The translations under genes were made by a program, and so were the position numbers. Shown piece by piece: positions 24,319 to 33,485 of a DNA stretch of 64,000 nt. Source of the stretch: Symsagittifera roscoffensis (lineage: Eukaryota; Xenacoelomorpha; Acoela; Convolutidae). Position 1 is the stretch's first letter. Each line of letters opens with the position of its first letter. The DNA is taken from positions 11,878,539 through 11,942,538 of the forward strand of contig NC_087070.1 in NCBI RefSeq assembly GCF_963678635.1. The letters are read 5' to 3'. The notes under the pieces were generated by a model. That model was not told the DNA's origin, did not search any database, and was given only the letters and a program-made list of their open reading frames with translations.

Positions 24319-25851
24319 CCCATCCGGGTTTTACAGAGTTTTTTAGAATAGTTCTTCTGCAATTCGAAGGATGGATGATGGACGTTGGTGTTTGGCGAAC
24401 ATCTTATTTCTTCTGTTTCCTCTTTGTTAAAGAAGTTCCAGGAAGCTGGAGTTAGAGACATAAGACGTTGTGTCTTCTAGTGACAACGACTAAGTCTTTG
24501 CAACAAACTCAAATCTGATTTCAGAATGGTTTGCTATGTCAGGTTTTTCTGTTCTGCGTGGAGAACTTCTTTTGTGTCTGATCTAATTTGGGAATGGCGT
24601 GGAGATTGTGCGTGGAGGGGATGCCTGGTTACTCGGATCTGTACGTATACTTGAACATCGAGGTGGTCATTGGTCTAGTTCAATGAAGTCCTTTTCTGCG
24701 AAGTCAAGTCGTACTCTAAATCCTTTGAGTTGTGATTGTGAGTGGCATATCGATTGTGGTTGGCCATTCTCTCTCGAGCGTAGTGGGGTCGTTTTGTCTT
24801 TAGATGTTCGTCCTTGGTGTTGTATTCTGATCTATGTATTGCATAATGTAATTTACATTTTATAAAACATTTATTAGTTTAATATTTTTTAATTATGATT
24901 TTAGTTAGTTGTTTTCACAAAAGCTTTTTGTTTTAGTTCGGTTATTTTGAAGAGTTACTCACACTTGAGTAGCTCTTATTAAAAATAGAGGTGTGGTCAC
25001 AAAGCGTGGATGTAGCGCGGTGGGTTAGGCCGGCTATAGAGCATGCTCAGGACGTCCTTCCTGGTGGGTTAGGCCAGGAGTGGGAGTATGATTTCATGCG
25101 GTTTTTATGAGGGGTCCTGTTATGTGACAACGTTTTATGTTGGGTTTGTTGTGGTTTTTCTTATGTCTTGTTGGTTATGTCCTTTTTCCAAAAAGCAAAT
25201 TGTTCGTGGTATGGGTTTGTCTTTCGACTTTTTTGTGTTTTATTATTTCTTTCTTAGACTTTATAATAGTCTTCAAAAGAATAAATTATCCAGTTTTAAA
25301 CTGGGTTAATCCGGTTTGGGTACCGTTGGTTTCCTTTTCTTAGTCATGCTGTTATTCTATGATTTGTGGTATTTAGTAAGCTGCGTTGGTTAGTTTTGTT
25401 TAGTATATGATTCCTTTCCAACCGGGTTAAAGGAAAGTTTGAAACATGTTATTATATGTTAGAGTTGTTGAGTGTGAAAACTTGAAACTAAAATTCATTA
25501 TTTTAAACAATTCTTCGTGGGCGAGCTGTGCGAGTGTGGATAGAATTTCTGTGCGAATGAATGAGAATATCAAAAGGTTAGTACTGCATTTGCTTCTTAT
25601 TAATTTACTGCATAGAATTTGGAAATTTACTGCTAGTTATGGGGGAATTTTAAGTTACAAATTTTCATCATAATTAGATTTACTGCTTGTGGGGAAAATT
25701 TTAGAAATGAATTTACTGCATTGGTATTAAATTTATAAATTTATAAGTGTAAGAGATTAATAGAATTGTTGAAATCTGTTTGATGAAATTTGCGATCTTT
25801 ATTTGTTTTTTTGTGGTTTTTGTAGGTGATCGTCGGATGAAGGCTAAAAAT
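24319..25851 (-). other. 3' non-coding region of the LTR element
   Basis: About 1.5 kb without a convincing ORF. Next to the LTR the sense strand reads CCCGGATGGG, a weak candidate polypurine tract. GTGGGTTAGGCC occurs twice (25020-25031 and 25064-25075), the second copy within the hairpin CCTGG..CCAGG (25060-25078), with the palindrome GAGCATGCTC between them. A CCAGTTTTAAACTGG palindrome lies near 25290. On the sense strand GCAGTAAATT recurs several times in 25560-25720. The same motif follows the 601-aa homologue at about 55.3 kb, so this region is part of the element family. Confidence 0.6.
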
Positions 25852-25930
25852 CTAAAGAAAACATGGATAAAGTATGGTGAGTTTTTTAATATTTTAATTA
25901 GTTAGTAATATTCATTTAATTCATACTTAC
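25852..25930 (-). other. predicted 79-nt intron directly after the 601-aa ORF
   Basis: On the sense strand the donor CAG|GTAAGTATG starts 3 nt after the stop codon. A perfect TACTAAC branch site lies at 25907-25901. The acceptor TTTTCTTTAG ends at 25852; a second AG 8 nt further on is possible. These are consensus-quality signals spaced as in a small intron. Being so close to the stop codon, it should not trigger decay that depends on an exon junction far downstream. In the decayed copy near 55.1 kb the TACTAAC survives (55124-55130) but the donor is lost. Confidence 0.65.
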
Positions 25931-25933
25931 CTG

Positions 25934-27739
25934 TTAGTCGTCGGGGAAAAAACCGTGGGGGAAGATGTCGTGAATGAGTTCTGAAGTTGTTAGTAGTTTA
26001 GCTAAGATGCGGATGATATTTTTAGTCTGAAGCAGTGGCCAAAGCAATTGAAGTGCCTTGATAGTGGTTAGTTCTTCAGTGCCAACTGCAAACTCATAAG
26101 GTGTGTTTTGGATTAGATTATATAATTTGTGATTGAATTTAGTGTTGTGGATGAATTCTAAAATTGGGATTTCTATAGGTTGTACAAACTCGTGCGGGAT
26201 AAGGAAGGGTCGGGATTCTTCGGCGTTGAAGGTCTTGGTGATGGGACAGAAGATGTACATTTGGGTTATGGGATCATAATTGCGAAGAATACCATGAAGG
26301 TTAGTATCTTTAATGCAATATGTGAAATTTAGGAAAAATGGTGAAGTGTATTTGGAATTAATGAATTGAAAGCGATGGTGTGGTTGTCTAGAGGGTGCGT
26401 GTAGGTCAAAGTGATTTTGGATGAAGCGATAATAACTATATGTGTGGGTTTGTTTAGTGCGCAACATAATATCGTGTGAGCAGTGTAAATCTCTTTCGTG
26501 TGGTGCAAGGAAATGAAAGGTTAGTGAAAATATTTGGAAGCGTTCTTTAAAACTTTCGTATGCTTGTGCGTCTGTTAGTGCTTCTGAAATAATGTGATCA
26601 AACTTTCGGTCGAAGATGTTTAGTGTAAATATATATGGTGTCTTGATGAAAAATTTCTCGGTAATTTGTGGATTAGCGAAGCGATCGTCGTCTAAGAATT
26701 GATCTTGGTTAGCTCTGATGATGTTGTGATCATAGTATTCGAGTGTATATTCGTTAGCTCTAGGTGCAGTGTGTGTTTTTAGTGATTTTTTATATCCAAC
26801 GTAAGTAAATTGTCTAGCGGTTAGTGGTGTAGTGAGTCGATATAGCATGTCCGTATTTCGCTCTATATCGATGTGAGTGTTAGATAAAGGTAAGCAAAGA
26901 GGGTTAGTAAAATGATAATATGAGGTCCAAGAGAGAGTGGGCATTAAAACGTATTCATCTACAAAGTTGCGTGTTTCGTTAGTGTCGTGGGGGGTGTTTA
27001 AGGTGTATTGTGGGAATGAGGGTAAGGTGATGGCTAAAAATTCTTTTGTGTTAGTATGCTTGGGGTGGTTGATGTATTCACGGGCTGTTCCTGGTTTTGC
27101 TGGGAAAGGATGGTTGGGGAACTTTCTTTTAAAAGTGCGGTAAGCTCTATTAGTGTTGAGTGAAGATTCAGTTGATGTGGATGATGGTGCTAATGATTCA
27201 GTATAATTTGAAGAGGGTGTAGGGGTAGGGGGGTTGGATGAATTTATTGTGGAGGAGATTTGGTTTATTGTTGGGGTATGGAGGTGGTAGGGTTGTTGTT
27301 GAAGGGTAATAAAATTATCTAGCTCTGGGGAGATTCGGGGGGTGTCTGGAGAATGAGATGATTGGTCAGAATGAAGTGAGGAGTAGGTTGGGGTAACTTG
27401 GGAAGCATAAGAGGGTGTGGAAGTGATTGGGTCAGGGTTATTGGATAATATGGGTTGAAAAGGGGGTTGAGAAAAATTAGAAGAGTTATGAAAATTATTG
27501 GATGGGGATGGTTCTGAGTCGGCAAATTCATCGGGGGTTTCAATATTCGGGTTATTGAGTTGTGAGATGGAATATAAAACTGAGATGTGTGAATTAGTGT
27601 CGGAATTCATGCCTGATGTTACATTACTAGATGGAAAATCGGGTGGCGGAAAAGCAAAAAGTGGTATTATTGGGATTGGAGAGGTAAGATAGGTTGGGTG
27701 GGAATTTGATCGGTGTAGTGATCCAAGTTGGCGGCTCAT
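25934..27739 (-). CDS. 601-aa protein of unknown function in the LTR element
   Basis: This is the longest ORF in the window. It starts at an ATG overlapping the stop of the preceding frame (ATGA, 27739-27736) and ends at TAA 25936-25934. Residues 1 to about 230 are low complexity, rich in Ser, Thr, Pro and Asn, and probably disordered. After a basic stretch (FKRKFPNHPFPAKPG) the rest (about 245-601) looks folded: rich in Phe, Tyr, His and Leu, with few Cys. There is no signal peptide, membrane helix, zinc knuckle or polymerase motif. The C-terminal ~110 residues (from MYIFCPITKTFN) have a homologue at 54.7-55.1 kb, so this protein belongs to a family of elements. Position after env suggests an accessory or structural role, which is inference. 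I do not recognise the family. Confidence 0.85.
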   Translation of the reverse strand: MSRQLGSLHRSNSHPTYLTSPIPIIPLFAFPPPDFPSSNVTSGMNSDTNSHISVLYSISQLNNPNIETPDEFADSEPSPSNNFHNSSNFSQPPFQPILSNNPDPITSTPSYASQVTPTYSSLHSDQSSHSPDTPRISPELDNFITLQQQPYHLHTPTINQISSTINSSNPPTPTPSSNYTESLAPSSTSTESSLNTNRAYRTFKRKFPNHPFPAKPGTAREYINHPKHTNTKEFLAITLPSFPQYTLNTPHDTNETRNFVDEYVLMPTLSWTSYYHFTNPLCLPLSNTHIDIERNTDMLYRLTTPLTARQFTYVGYKKSLKTHTAPRANEYTLEYYDHNIIRANQDQFLDDDRFANPQITEKFFIKTPYIFTLNIFDRKFDHIISEALTDAQAYESFKERFQIFSLTFHFLAPHERDLHCSHDIMLRTKQTHTYSYYRFIQNHFDLHAPSRQPHHRFQFINSKYTSPFFLNFTYCIKDTNLHGILRNYDPITQMYIFCPITKTFNAEESRPFLIPHEFVQPIEIPILEFIHNTKFNHKLYNLIQNTPYEFAVGTEELTTIKALQLLWPLLQTKNIIRILAKLLTTSELIHDIFPHGFFPDD

Positions 27740-30367
27740 CGTGGGCTAAAAAAATGATTATTTTGAGACTGAAAAGCGGTGGTATGGGGTTGTTCAATAA
27801 TTTGTTCATAAGTATTTTGATCTTGTGACTGGTGTGTCATTATATGTTGGATGGGACTTTGTGATGTGGTGAGTTGAAAATTTGGATTATGTGTGATGGC
27901 TAAATTTCGAAAATTTCGTGGGGCTAGGGATAGTGGATGGTTATTTGGTAGGGGTGGTAATTGTGGTGCCGTTGGCGTTATGTCTACATTGTTATGTTCT
28001 TCGTCGTATGTATTTTGTCGTGTTGCTATTTTTGTGTTATATTCTTTTATTTGTGCGTCTAAAAGAATTTAGTTTATAGATGTAGAAAAGATTCCAAAAA
28101 ATCCTGCAAAGAGTATGCGTGCTACGCTTGCTTGTCTGTTTACTTGTGTGTGTATAGCACATGTGTTGTAGATTCCTTTTAAAAGTGAGAAAAGAAATCC
28201 AATAAAGTTAAACATTGCGTATAAAATAGTCAATTTTTCTAAGATGTAGTAGGGCCATCCTAGAAAATCGAGGATCTCATTTTTGAGTGTAACAAAGCTA
28301 AAAATGTTAATCGGTGATATATCTTGGGGACGGTATTTTTCACCGTTTAGATATATATAATCTTTAATGTCTTTAAAATATCCGCTATAGTCTTGCGTGT
28401 AGATATCGGCAAATCCTGCGGTTTCTGCAAGTTTGCGTAAATTTTGGTCTATTGATTGTCTTTGTATAGTGTCCATTTGTGTTAATAATTCTTGGAATTG
28501 TTGTGTTCTAATGTGATGTTGAATATCTGATTTTGAATAGATTCCTATTGATTGTAAGTCTATATTTGGGTTTCGAGCAATAGCGCGAATGCTTTCTGGT
28601 GAAAATTTTTTGCAATAGCGCGAATGCTTTCTGGTGAAAATTTTTTGAGTGATTGCATTAATGTGGGATATGGAGTGAGAAGATAATATTTATTTTCATC
28701 AGGGTTTAGTTGTACTACATTGTGGCTGTTTTCTGATCCACATGGGACTGCGGTATCCCAGAAATAGGTTCTTCGTGAAAGTGTATCCACGAAATGTACT
28801 TTATTCTTATAAAAGATAGGGATTCTTTTATAACATCGTTTATCTTCAAAAACGTATAGTGGTGATACTTTTTTAGTACAAGTATAAAACCATAAGATGT
28901 TTCCTTCATAGTCTAAAAAATTTGATCTATTTCCAGATAAGAAGTATCCTGCATAGGGTATTTTTAATACTGCTAGTGCAAGTGATTGTAATATTTGTGT
29001 TCGTTCTAATTCGCATAGTTGGTGTAGTGTTTCTAATTCGGAGAGTGACATTTCTTGAAAAATTCGGCTAATTGTATAATCTAGTTTCATATCTAAATGA
29101 ATATCATAGTGGATATTACCGAAATATGTAGTATTCATTAGTGATAATTCTTGTAAGCGTGTGCTTCTGGTGTCATGGGGTTTTAGATGTCCACCAGGTT
29201 GTCCGTTGCTTTTTTCAAAATTAACTGGTATATAGGATGTTCCTTCGTTTGGAGGATGACCTGTGGCATATGGGTCGATTTTTACTTTTCCAGTGGTCAT
29301 GTTGAATCCTTTTTCGTATTCAACTAATATTTCAGAGTATTGTGTTCTGTGAAGTGGATTCCTGTATTTACATGCAAGTTCTGTTTCTTGATATATTTGA
29401 AAACGTGTCAATTTATTTTCTATATTGTCTATGTTTCTAAAATTAGAACTTAGTTTTCGTGATGGATGGACTTGTTCGTATGGAATTGTTCGTATATCAT
29501 ACGAGCGTGTATTTTTGCTACTTGAAATGTTGTACATGTATCTTCGGGGAACCAAACAATGGTTGCTTGTGTTCTCGTTGTAGGGTCGCAATAACCTTGA
29601 TCATTTTTACAAGGTAATCGGATTCCTTGATAGATCATTGTATTATCTGATAAATCTCGTGTTAGTTGTATTTTTTCGAGTTGTATTTTCCAATCAAAAA
29701 ACATTATTTCTTGGTATCCTTTATTTTTTGTGTCTGCTTTGCAGTTTGATGGGTCATTTATACCAATGTGTGGTATCCAATGTTTATCGTGTAGGTCATA
29801 GGTTAATCGTCCGTGTGCGCCGTTATACGGGTATTTTTCGTCTAGTTTTATATGTCCTTGGTGTCTTTCAAGTTGTGATTGATGTACAGAGTCTGAAAAA
29901 ACTTGAAAATTAACTAACTTTCTTGCGGAGTTTTTATTTTGTGTGATGTTTAGTCTAAGTAATTCACTTTTACAATCGTCGGGATTGAGATATAAAAGAC
30001 GTTCTATATTACTCTGATAGAATGATTCATGGTCAAGTCGGTTTTTGTTTCCGTTCGAGACTTGTGAACAATGTACTTTCTTTTCGGAAAATGTTGCTTT
30101 GAATTTATAACCTGTAACTGTTGTTGCTCGGGCTTTTGAATAGAGTGTTGCTATTACATTTGTGGTTTCTATAGCTTGTGGTTCTGTTTCACATTGTGAT
30201 ACTTGATTTATTGCATATTTATGTAGTGTTTTTTGTTCATTTTCTTCACAATCGTAATGTGTTACTAATAAATCTTGTGGTCCTGTACGAGGGGAAGGGT
30301 TTATGTTTTGATTTGAGATTACTAGAAAAAGGAGTTGGAGAAAAATTAATAATTTTAGAATATACAT
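27736..30367 (-). pseudogene. env-like: envelope-type glycoprotein region, broken into three frames
   Basis: Segment 1 (30367-29450) starts with an ATG and a signal peptide of about 18 residues (MYILKLLIFLQLLFLVIS). A Cys-containing ectodomain follows with N-glycosylation sequons such as NIT. Segment 2 continues in another frame to 28560; a one-base-type frame change lies within the overlap 29591-29450. Segment 3 starts by 28476 and encodes a hydrophobic membrane-spanning stretch (around ILEKLTILYAMFNFIGFLF). It then meets an in-frame TAA at 28071-28069, after which the same frame stays open for 110 codons to TGA 27738-27736. The step from segment 2 to 3 is explained by a 35-bp tandem duplication at 28577-28646. 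Signal peptide, Cys-rich exterior, membrane segment and tail fit a retroviral-type envelope. The precise fusogen class is not assignable by eye. Confidence 0.7.
28577..28646. repeat. 35-bp tandem duplication causing a frameshift
   Basis: GCAATAGCGCGAATGCTTTC and the following 15 bases are repeated exactly with a 35-bp period (second copy from 28612). Because 35 is not a multiple of three, this shifts the envelope frame. The upstream and downstream frames agree once the 35 bases are discounted. Confidence 0.9.
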
Positions 30368-31491
30368 GTGTATGATAATCCTGAGTATGGATTATAAAAT
30401 GTAATGTAGCCAATTGTGTTTTTGGTATATCTGTCGTATTTGTATATTACTTCGGTAGTTATAAACGGTGGTGGTAGTGATTGAGCTGTTATGTTAGGTG
30501 GATTTAATGGGTATGGATGTTGGGTAATATTATTTAACTTAACTGTGATTTCAAACTTTAATTGTAAACTGTTTTGTTGAAGTATTTGAATATTGTGATC
30601 ACGGATATCGTTGTGAATATCTTGGCGATATTGCAATCTATTAAGTGCCCAGTTATGAAGGCGGTTACTTTCTTGATGTTGTCCAAATAATGGTGGAGGT
30701 GCTGTAAATGTATTCCAATCTAATCTTAAAGGAATATTTATTGATGATTGTTCTCGATATCTGGCGTCGAGATTATTTGGAAAATTTAAGTTAAAAGGTG
30801 GTGGTGAAATCTGGCGTATTGATGGTGTTGATGGTAGTGATAATGTTTCTGGTAGTGATGAGGATGTTGTTGTATCCGTAGAAATATCTATTGGATTATT
30901 GACTAAATTTAATTCACCTTGTGTAAATGAATGTGTTGTCCAATATGGTAGTCGTGATGCCTGGTTTGGGGGGTTAAAGGGATTTTCACGTATTTGTTCA
31001 GATGTTGGTGTTGAACCTAAGTAATCTGATGGTAGGCTTGAGGTGCTACGTTGTGAAAGAAGCGTAGGGGTTTCTGGTAATATACCAATGGGGTTTTCTG
31101 GAGTGTTTTGTGATGGGGATTGAGGTATATCAAAATGAACTCGGGGAGTTTGAAAATTTCTGTTTCGTCGAGGATGTATAATTTGTCTATTTATTTCGAC
31201 TGTATTTTGGTTTTGACTAGGATTTCTTATTCTACTTAGTTCTTGTGGTAGTGTTGGGTATAGGTTATATGTTGGTTCGCTTAAAGGTGCTTGTCGTTGA
31301 ACTGGTTCTAGTGGTTCTGATAAACGAGCATGTCGTTCTTCAAAAGTGTATGGATTGTCTTGAAAAGAAATTCGTGTAGATGTTTGAGGATTTTGAGTAG
31401 TTGAAGGTGGTGTTGGGTTATCTTGGGATGATGTCGGTGAAGACTGATTCTGTGACTGTTGGGTAGCAATTTTTGATGGATTTTTGAATTG
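30355..31491 (-). CDS. Met-less Pro/Ser/Thr/Gln-rich ORF (378 codons)
   Basis: An uninterrupted frame runs from just after a TAA (31494-31492) to the stop at 30357-30355. The first ATG is at 30636, leaving 285 open codons upstream without any Met. The composition is far from random for this AT-rich DNA: rich in Pro, Ser, Thr, Gln and Asn, with phrases such as SSPTSSQDNPTPPSTTQ and PETLSLPSTPSIRQ. The C-terminus is more ordered (LHNWALNRLQYRQDIHNDIR). It overlaps the env start by 13 nt. It must be reached by splicing, frameshifting or a non-AUG start; an acceptor-like CTACCCAACAG lies near 31455. Function unknown; Pro-rich disorder would suit a structural or linker role. Confidence 0.65.
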   Translation of the reverse strand, partial: QFKNPSKIATQQSQNQSSPTSSQDNPTPPSTTQNPQTSTRISFQDNPYTFEERHARLSEPLEPVQRQAPLSEPTYNLYPTLPQELSRIRNPSQNQNTVEINRQIIHPRRNRNFQTPRVHFDIPQSPSQNTPENPIGILPETPTLLSQRSTSSLPSDYLGSTPTSEQIRENPFNPPNQASRLPYWTTHSFTQGELNLVNNPIDISTDTTTSSSLPETLSLPSTPSIRQISPPPFNLNFPNNLDARYREQSSINIPLRLDWNTFTAPPPLFGQHQESNRLHNWALNRLQYRQDIHNDIRDHNIQILQQNSLQLKFEITVKLNNITQHPYPLNPPNITAQSLPPPFITTEVIYKYDRYTKNTIGYITFYNPYSGLSYTCIF

Positions 31492-31496
31492 TTACT

Positions 31497-31685
31497 TTAG
31501 TGGGAAGGTTTATGTTTATTATAATATTCTTCCAAAAAAATAATTAGAAAAATTGTTGCTAGGGCAAATGTGATGATTGCTTTCTTTATACATTTGCATA
31601 TTGTCAAAATGAGGGATGATAAAAATGTTATGAAAATTACAAACAATAAAAAAATATCAGTTCTACTGAAAATTGTTCGTATCAT
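31497..31685 (-). CDS. small membrane protein, 62 aa
   Basis: The ATG at 31685 overlaps the stop of the upstream ORF (AAATGATACG, an ATGA junction). It encodes two hydrophobic helices (IFLLFVIFITFLSSLILTI and AIITFALATIFLIIFL) separated by a basic CKCIKKA loop, and a hydrophilic tail. It resembles viroporin-like small proteins in layout only. The coupling to its neighbour suggests reinitiation after termination. Confidence 0.5.
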   Translation of the reverse strand: MIRTIFSRTDIFLLFVIFITFLSSLILTICKCIKKAIITFALATIFLIIFLEEYYNKHKPSH

Positions 31686-31912
31686 TTAGACAAGTTATAT
31701 GAATCGTACCTGTGGATGTAATCAAGGGTTTTGGAAAGTTGGAGGAATAGTTCGAGTATAGTGTAGAAAATTAAAAAAATGTTACAAAAAATGATTAGGA
31801 TTATTAGAAAAGATTCAAGTATATCAAAAAGAAATGTTATAAAGGTTTCAAGTATTGTAAAAAAATGTTTAAAATTTATGAGTATTTGAGTAACTGATTG
31901 AGAGAAGAGCAT
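31682..31912 (-). CDS. small hydrophobic protein, 76 aa
   Basis: ATG at 31912. One long hydrophobic region (about residues 17-60, rich in Phe, Leu and Ile) ends in a polar tail (DYIHRYDSYNLSK). Its TGA is the second half of an ATGA overlap with the next ORF. Composition bias from AT-rich DNA could mimic this, but the exact overlap and position in a compact gene array favour a real ORF. Confidence 0.45.
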   Translation of the reverse strand: MLFSQSVTQILINFKHFFTILETFITFLFDILESFLIILIIFCNIFLIFYTILELFLQLSKTLDYIHRYDSYNLSK

Positions 31913-31983
31913 TTAAGAAATGATCTCTTGGTCGAATATTTTTTGCTGTTTGAGGCGATTTTCTAGTGTGGTCGGATTATTTA

Positions 31984-32262
31984 TTAGTTTTTTGACAAGT
32001 GGGTTGAGTTTTGTAAAAAATTGTTGGGGGCAATTTTCATGGTGATTGGGAGGTCGTCTTTTTCTTTATTTTTGTTTGTCAAATGATCCGGGGTATGGTG
32101 TCTTTGTTTCGTTATTATTTTTCTTTTTAGTGTTTGTCGTTTTGTTCGAATGTATCCAACTGTTTGTGTATGAGGTGTGATTACAAGGTCGTATTTTTTG
32201 TTATCTATTTCACAATTGTGTAAAACGATTGTTTGTTTATTTCCTAGGTTTTTAAATGACAT
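31984..32262 (-). CDS. basic protein, 92 aa
   Basis: ATG at 32262, first clear ORF after the leader. Strongly basic in the middle (RTKRQTLKRKIITKQRHH), which could bind nucleic acid or act as a nuclear localisation signal. There is no zinc knuckle. It lies 71 nt before the 76-aa membrane ORF. Function unknown; a regulatory or nucleic-acid-binding role is only a guess from charge. Confidence 0.45.
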   Translation of the reverse strand: MSFKNLGNKQTIVLHNCEIDNKKYDLVITPHTQTVGYIRTKRQTLKRKIITKQRHHTPDHLTNKNKEKDDLPITMKIAPNNFLQNSTHLSKN

Positions 32263-33189
32263 AAGGTTTAGGATGACGGATGCAAAAGGTTGTTAAATGG
32301 TTTCTATTTTCTTAAACTGTTAGTTCTTACGATTTTTTGGTTAGCTTAACCTGGGTCTGTTTGTTCAGGGTTGGAGAGAAAAGTATATCGATTCCGAAGA
32401 ATGATTTTTTACTTTCTCGTGGCTAGTATAAGTTAAGGTGTTAACTTACTTAATCTTACTTAGGGGTAGTGATTGTGTTCAAGGGTTGGAGAATAGTAAA
32501 TCGATCCACAAGGTTCAGGTATAATTAGAACGCGAGTAGTTCGTTAGATACTATTTTAAACTTACTAAGTCTAAGATTTATCCTGGGTCTGGTAAGAGGG
32601 GGGGGGGGGGTGAATAACCGAAGTTCTTCACTGTTTATCCTAATTTGAATGATTAGTTTTGTTTAAAAATTTCTATTAGTCTTAGGTCTTTAGAAAGGGT
32701 TGGGTAGTGAATCGACGTTTGAGGTCGTTAGACACTAATTAAGTGGGTGGGGGAGAACAAAGTTGTTCTGTTTGATCCAAGGATAAGCCTTGATGATCAA
32801 ATTTGAAATTTAATTAAGTAGAAAATGATTTAAGATCCAAGGATAAGCCTTGATGATCTGGTTTTAAAATTAAGTGAATTTAAGTTTTAATAAAATTTTA
32901 AATGTGTGTAAAGGAAAGATTTAGTGTTTTGATGATATTAGTGGGTTTATGATTGCTGTTATGTTTTAGATGATGGAGCTGGAACAACAGGATGATTTAT
33001 GATTACTAACCATTTATTGTCATGCTACTAATTTTTATTTTTTATTTTTCAATAAATCTTTTTCAAACATGTTTTGTATATTACTGCAGAGTTTTAGGAA
33101 AACGATCTTAGATCTTTTTATCAATCGTTATTGTATATTAATAATTTTGTTTAGCGCCTGAAATGATTTTGAAGATTAACTTCAAGGTT
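32263..33189 (-). other. repeat-rich leader of the LTR element
   Basis: About 0.9 kb without an ORF. GGGTTGGAGA..AGTA.ATCGAT-type blocks recur near 32369, 32481 and 32696, and CCTGGGTCTG occurs near 32350 and 32582. A 25-bp direct repeat beginning GATCCAAGGATAAGCC is at 32775-32799 and 32834-32858. A G13 run lies at 32598-32610. Repeated, structured leaders of this kind can hold packaging or translation signals, but nothing here proves it. Confidence 0.6.
32775..32858. repeat. 25-bp direct repeats in the leader
   Basis: Two exact 25-bp copies (32775-32799 and 32834-32858), 59 bp apart. Each contains AAGG..CCTT, which could form a small hairpin. Confidence 0.85.
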
Positions 33190-33423
33190 TTATGTTTGCA
33201 AATGAAAATCTAAATTCATTGCCAGTAGTATTCCAAATATAAAAGTTTGTTCTGGTTTTTGCCTAACTATCATATAGCTATATGGCAAGTTTCTACTTTG
33301 TCGTATGTCGTCTCTGGTTCGAGGTCTTCTTCCAATTCCGGGTAGTTCTGTTATGGTTCGGAATATTGGCTCTGATCTATTGAGTCGTAGAGACATTTCG
33401 ATTAAATTATTGTCGTATAACAT
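33190..33423 (-). CDS. 77-aa ORF next to the primer-binding site
   Basis: ATG at 33423, 63 nt downstream of the PBS on the sense strand, where gag would normally begin. It encodes a basic, Arg-rich middle (GIGRRPRTRDDIRQSR) and a hydrophobic tail (FIFGILLAMNLDFHLQT). I recognise no capsid or zinc-knuckle motif. It may be a residue of a deleted gag, a leader peptide, or a first exon joined to a downstream ORF. Confidence 0.4.
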   Translation of the reverse strand: MLYDNNLIEMSLRLNRSEPIFRTITELPGIGRRPRTRDDIRQSRNLPYSYMIVRQKPEQTFIFGILLAMNLDFHLQT

Positions 33424-33485
33424 TTTGTAAATGTTTTTGTCTAATTTCTAATCTATTTTGGTTAATTCTAAGCTATTAAGGTCTT

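Noticed and set aside
33190-33423. gag gene at the usual position after the PBS
   Set aside because: Only 77 codons, with no capsid or zinc-knuckle motif; called as an unknown ORF.
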